DNA from: an uncultured Eubacteriales bacterium
GTDB lineage: Bacteria; Bacillota; Clostridia; Oscillospirales; Oscillospiraceae
NCBI GenBank assembly: GCA_900549705.1
Contig: URPI01000114.1
Location: 1 to 7,061, forward strand
DNA length: 7,061 nucleotides
Reading direction: 5' to 3'
In this document: positions 5,761 to 7,061 of the stretch, piece by piece
Layout: every line of letters starts with the position of its first letter
Position numbering within the stretch: the first letter of the stretch is position 1
Program-made: the position numbers and the translations under genes
Notes under the pieces: model-generated
What the model was told of the DNA's origin: nothing
Database searches by the model: none
What the model saw: the letters and a program-made list of their open reading frames with translations, nothing else

Positions 5761-6639
5761 ATGTCATTTTCCATTTTTGTGGACGGAAGCTCCAATTTGC
5801 CCGGAGAGATTCTGCGCAAGCTGGACATCTCCATTTTGCCCTGCTCTTATTCCATGAACGGTGTGCCCAGCACCTATGACGGATGCTTAGACACCTTTGA
5901 TTCCCATGAATACTATGAGATGCTCCGCCAGGGCGGCAAGGTGCAAACCAGCTTGCTCAACACCCAGCTGTTTCTGGATGCTTTCCGCCCCGTGCTGGAA
6001 CGGGGGGAGGATGTGGTGTATTTCTCCATGTCCTCCGGCATCAGCGGAACCTATCAGGCGGCAAAGATTGCCGCTGAGGAATTGATGGAAACCTACCCGG
6101 AACGCACCGTGCGGGTGGTGGACTCCCTGGGTTCCGGCTTCGGCACCGGACTGATGGCCTGCAAGGCCGCTGACCTTCGTGCCGCCGGAAAGGACGCGCG
6201 GGAGACCGCAGATATTATGGACGAGGATGCCCAGCACACCCTGCAATTCTTCACCGTGGATGACCTGAACTTCCTCAAGCGCACCGGGCGTGTCTCCGGC
6301 GCTACTGCCATGATTGGCACGGTGCTGAACATCAAGCCGGTGCTGTGGGGCGACCCCACCGGACATATCACCGCCCGCTGCAAGGCCAGAGGCCGCAAGA
6401 AAGCAATGGCTGCCATTGTGGAGGAATACAAGAAATTCGTGGAGGATGCCGGCAGTCAGCGGGTTGCCATTTCCCACGGCGACTGCCCGGAGGATGCCCA
6501 GCTGCTGGCCGATATGATCACCGAAGCAGCCAAGCCCATGGAGCTTATTATTGCCCCCCACGAGCCATTCACCGGTGCCCATGTGGGACCCGGAATGCTG
6601 GCACTGTTCTTCCACGGCAAAAAGCGGGATTCCCAGTAA
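5761..6639 (+). CDS. degV: DegV family (FakB-like) fatty-acid-binding protein
   Basis: Members of this family bind a single fatty acid. In Firmicutes the FakB members present it to the kinase FakA, which makes acyl-phosphate for phospholipid synthesis from exogenous fatty acids. The 292-residue product has the standard length (about 280-290). It starts with the family's beta-strand and DGSSNLP loop (8-14), then has a TS pair at 63-64, the ligand-binding SMSSGISGTY at 89-98, VDS at 120-122, the FTVDDLNFLKRTGR segment at 164-177, LNIKPVL at 189-195, and the terminal TGAHVGPGML at 271-280. These are the expected carboxylate-contacting and fold-defining blocks. The start at 5761 has GGGAGG at 5748-5753, 7 bases upstream; the frame extends back to 5533, but that would read through the terminator and promoter. 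It is flanked by its own promoter and terminator and so is probably monocistronic. No FakA gene is visible in the window, and which fatty acid it prefers cannot be told. Confidence 0.92.
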   Translation: MSFSIFVDGSSNLPGEILRKLDISILPCSYSMNGVPSTYDGCLDTFDSHEYYEMLRQGGKVQTSLLNTQLFLDAFRPVLERGEDVVYFSMSSGISGTYQAAKIAAEELMETYPERTVRVVDSLGSGFGTGLMACKAADLRAAGKDARETADIMDEDAQHTLQFFTVDDLNFLKRTGRVSGATAMIGTVLNIKPVLWGDPTGHITARCKARGRKKAMAAIVEEYKKFVEDAGSQRVAISHGDCPEDAQLLADMITEAAKPMELIIAPHEPFTGAHVGPGMLALFFHGKKRDSQ

Positions 6640-6654
6640 AAAGTTATAAAAACG

Positions 6655-6699
6655 CCCCGAAGTGTGGTTTCATACCAAAAATGAAGCCATCCTTCGGGG
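6655..6699. terminator. Probably bidirectional terminator after degV
   Basis: Arms of 19 bases (6655-6673 and 6681-6699) pair around a 7-base loop. CCCCGAAG/CTTCGGGG gives a perfect 8-bp base; two mismatches follow, then TGG with a wobble and TTCAT/ATGAA. On the + strand the hairpin is followed by TTGATTCTTAT, a modest T-rich tail. Read on the - strand it is followed by CGTTTTT, a better U tract. It begins 15 bases after the degV stop codon, as expected for its terminator. Confidence 0.75.
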
Positions 6700-6757
6700 T
6701 TGATTCTTATAGGTAGCACAGGACGATTGCACGAGTAAACGATTTGTAAATGATGAT

Positions 6758-6780
6758 AGGGTGGCGCACATGCCACGCCT
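6758..6780. repeat. Small hairpin next to the REP-like cluster
   Basis: AGG plus GTGGCG (6758-6766) can pair with TGCCAC plus CCT (6771-6780), giving a 9-bp stem with one wobble pair, one bulged G (6777) and a 4-base loop. It lies two bases before the first GTAG element. It lacks the GTAG and GGG/CCC ends of the main family, so it may be a decayed copy or an unrelated dyad. Confidence 0.4.
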
Positions 6781-6781
6781 G

Positions 6782-6804
6782 GTAGGGGAGGCTCTTAGCC
6801 TCCC
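6782..6804 (+). repeat. REP-like element 1: GTAG plus hairpin
   Basis: GTAG (6782-6785) is followed without a gap by a perfect 8-bp stem, GGGAGGCT (6786-6793) against AGCCTCCC (6797-6804), with loop CTT. A tetranucleotide GTAG at the foot of a palindrome is the hallmark of REP sequences recognised by RAYT (Y1 HUH) transposases. Its downstream flank (6812-6837) is shared with the copy at 2955-2979. Confidence 0.7.
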
Positions 6805-6825
6805 GAAACCCACGCAACCGAGCGA

Positions 6826-6838
6826 TTCGTTGAATGGA
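6826..6838 (+). repeat. Tail motif of the repeat family, first direct copy
   Basis: TTCGTTGAATGGA recurs at 6930-6942 with one change (TTCGTTGAACGGA), and its core GTTGAATGG is present on the - strand at 2921-2929. In each case it lies downstream of a GTAG-type hairpin in the same orientation, so it looks like the conserved tail of the repeat unit and not a chance match. Confidence 0.55.
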
Positions 6839-6861
6839 AATCGCCAAAAACTTTTGAGTTT

Positions 6862-6886
6862 GTAGGGGTCGCCAAATTGGCGACCC
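6862..6886 (+). repeat. REP-like element 2: GTAG plus hairpin
   Basis: GTAG (6862-6865) abuts a palindrome of two perfect 10-base arms, GGGTCGCCAA (6866-6875) and TTGGCGACCC (6877-6886), around a single A; the physical loop must take up a few of the inner pairs. It is followed by GCTGGC. The arms are the same as in element 4 (7012-7032), apart from the central base. Confidence 0.7.
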
Positions 6887-6889
6887 GCT

Positions 6890-6902
6890 GGCACGAAGTG
6901 CC
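6890..6902. repeat. Short hairpin within the repeat cluster
   Basis: GGCAC (6890-6894) and GTGCC (6898-6902) form a perfect 5-bp stem with loop GAA. It lies directly after element 2 and before the next hairpin. It is short, and its significance rests only on the density of palindromes around it. Confidence 0.3.
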
Positions 6903-6907
6903 CTTGG

Positions 6908-6924
6908 CTCCCTCGCTGAGGGAG
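6908..6924. repeat. Hairpin CTCCCTC/GAGGGAG in the tail of element 2
   Basis: CTCCCTC (6908-6914) and GAGGGAG (6918-6924) form a perfect 7-bp stem with loop GCT. It lies between element 2 and the second copy of the tail motif (6930-6942), where element 1 has no such hairpin, so it may be an inserted secondary repeat. Confidence 0.5.
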
Positions 6925-6929
6925 TGTCC

Positions 6930-6942
6930 TTCGTTGAACGGA
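6930..6942 (+). repeat. Tail motif of the repeat family, second direct copy
   Basis: TTCGTTGAACGGA matches 6826-6838 in 12 of 13 positions. It stands downstream of element 2, in the same orientation as the first copy stands relative to element 1. Confidence 0.5.
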
Positions 6943-6960
6943 GCATACCTACGTTTTTGC

Positions 6961-6983
6961 GGGCGGCTTCGAGCCGCCCCTAC
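6961..6983 (-). repeat. REP-like element 3: GTAG plus hairpin, reverse orientation
   Basis: GGGCGGCT (6961-6968) and AGCCGCCC (6972-6979) form a perfect 8-bp stem with loop TCG, and CTAC follows at 6980-6983. Read on the - strand this is GTAG directly abutting the hairpin, the same architecture as elements 1 and 2 but with a different stem sequence. Confidence 0.7.
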
Positions 6984-7011
6984 TCGGTACGGTGGAAACC
7001 GGGGGGCTGGC

Positions 7012-7036
7012 GGGTCGCCAAGTTGGCGACCCCTAC
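7012..7036 (-). repeat. REP-like element 4: GTAG plus hairpin, reverse orientation
   Basis: GGGTCGCCAA (7012-7021) and TTGGCGACCC (7023-7032) are perfect arms around a G, followed by CTAC (7033-7036). On the - strand this reads GTAG, hairpin, then GCCAGC, the same trailing sequence as the copy at 2955-2979. It is nearly identical to element 2 but inverted. Confidence 0.7.
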
Positions 7037-7061
7037 GGGCGTATTCGATTATCGAGGTGTT

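Larger units (their letters stand above)
6640..7061. other. Gene-free region with a terminator and a cluster of palindromic repeats
   Basis: These 422 bases carry no credible gene on either strand. After the degV terminator (6655-6699) and a plain stretch (6700-6757), there are seven or more small hairpins in 280 bases. Four share the GTAG-plus-GGG-hairpin architecture, two reading on the + strand and two on the - strand, facing each other. The longest reading frames here (74-79 codons on the - strand) lie across the repeats and have no recognisable protein features. Confidence 0.75.

Noticed and set aside
5887..6615. 242-codon open frame on the - strand opposite degV
   Set aside because: It is an antisense shadow of a gene with complete DegV motifs, with the same Gly/His-rich bias as the other shadows.
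6670..6946. Small - strand frames of 74 and 79 codons at the right end
   Set aside because: They run through the palindromic repeats, have no ribosome binding site or domain, and overlap one another; they are likely repeat-derived artefacts.
6782..7036. Possible CRISPR array
   Set aside because: The repeated units are palindromes of differing sequence, in both orientations and with irregular spacing. There is no constant direct repeat with equal spacers.

Overview
The window looks like a chromosomal housekeeping stretch of a moderately GC-rich Gram-positive anaerobe of the class Clostridia, most likely an Oscillospiraceae/Ruminococcaceae-type gut bacterium. Three things point there: the adjacent holB-ricT pair (DNA polymerase III delta' next to the PSP1/YaaT protein), which is typical of Firmicutes; a CBS-DRTGG type family II pyrophosphatase; and a FakB/DegV fatty-acid-binding protein. 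The genus assignment is inference. All five protein genes lie on the + strand, and each has a clear AGGAG-type ribosome binding site.

Layout. (1) Positions 11-39 hold a near-consensus sigma-A promoter that drives a two-gene unit: a cytoplasmic type I L-asparaginase (69-1061) and, 37 bases later, a CBS/DRTGG-domain manganese-dependent pyrophosphatase (1099-2712). (2) Positions 2713-3010 are non-coding and full of repeats: a small GC hairpin, an AT-rich imperfect inverted repeat of about 107 bases, a second hairpin, and a GTAG/REP-like palindrome on the - strand. (3) holB (3011-3979) is followed after 47 bases by ricT (4027-5517). This RicT has the normal PSP1 core plus an unusually long Arg/Pro/Glu/Gln-rich, probably disordered tail of about 200 residues. 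(4) A strong 16-bp-stem terminator (5640-5676) abuts a near-consensus promoter (5678-5706), which drives a degV/fakB gene (5761-6639) through a short leader carrying a GC hairpin. (5) A second, probably bidirectional terminator (6655-6699) follows. The last 360 bases contain no gene but a dense cluster of palindromes, at least four of which share one architecture: GTAG directly abutting a perfect GGG...CCC hairpin.

The genes do not form one pathway. They cover asparagine catabolism, pyrophosphate removal, the replication clamp loader, RNA maturation/sporulation control and fatty-acid uptake. I see no phage, CRISPR, toxin-antitoxin, biosynthetic or defence system. The features most worth a second look are the GTAG hairpin family with its shared tail, which resembles REP/RAYT elements; the interleaved inverted repeats at the end of the pyrophosphatase gene; and the arginine-rich tail of RicT.
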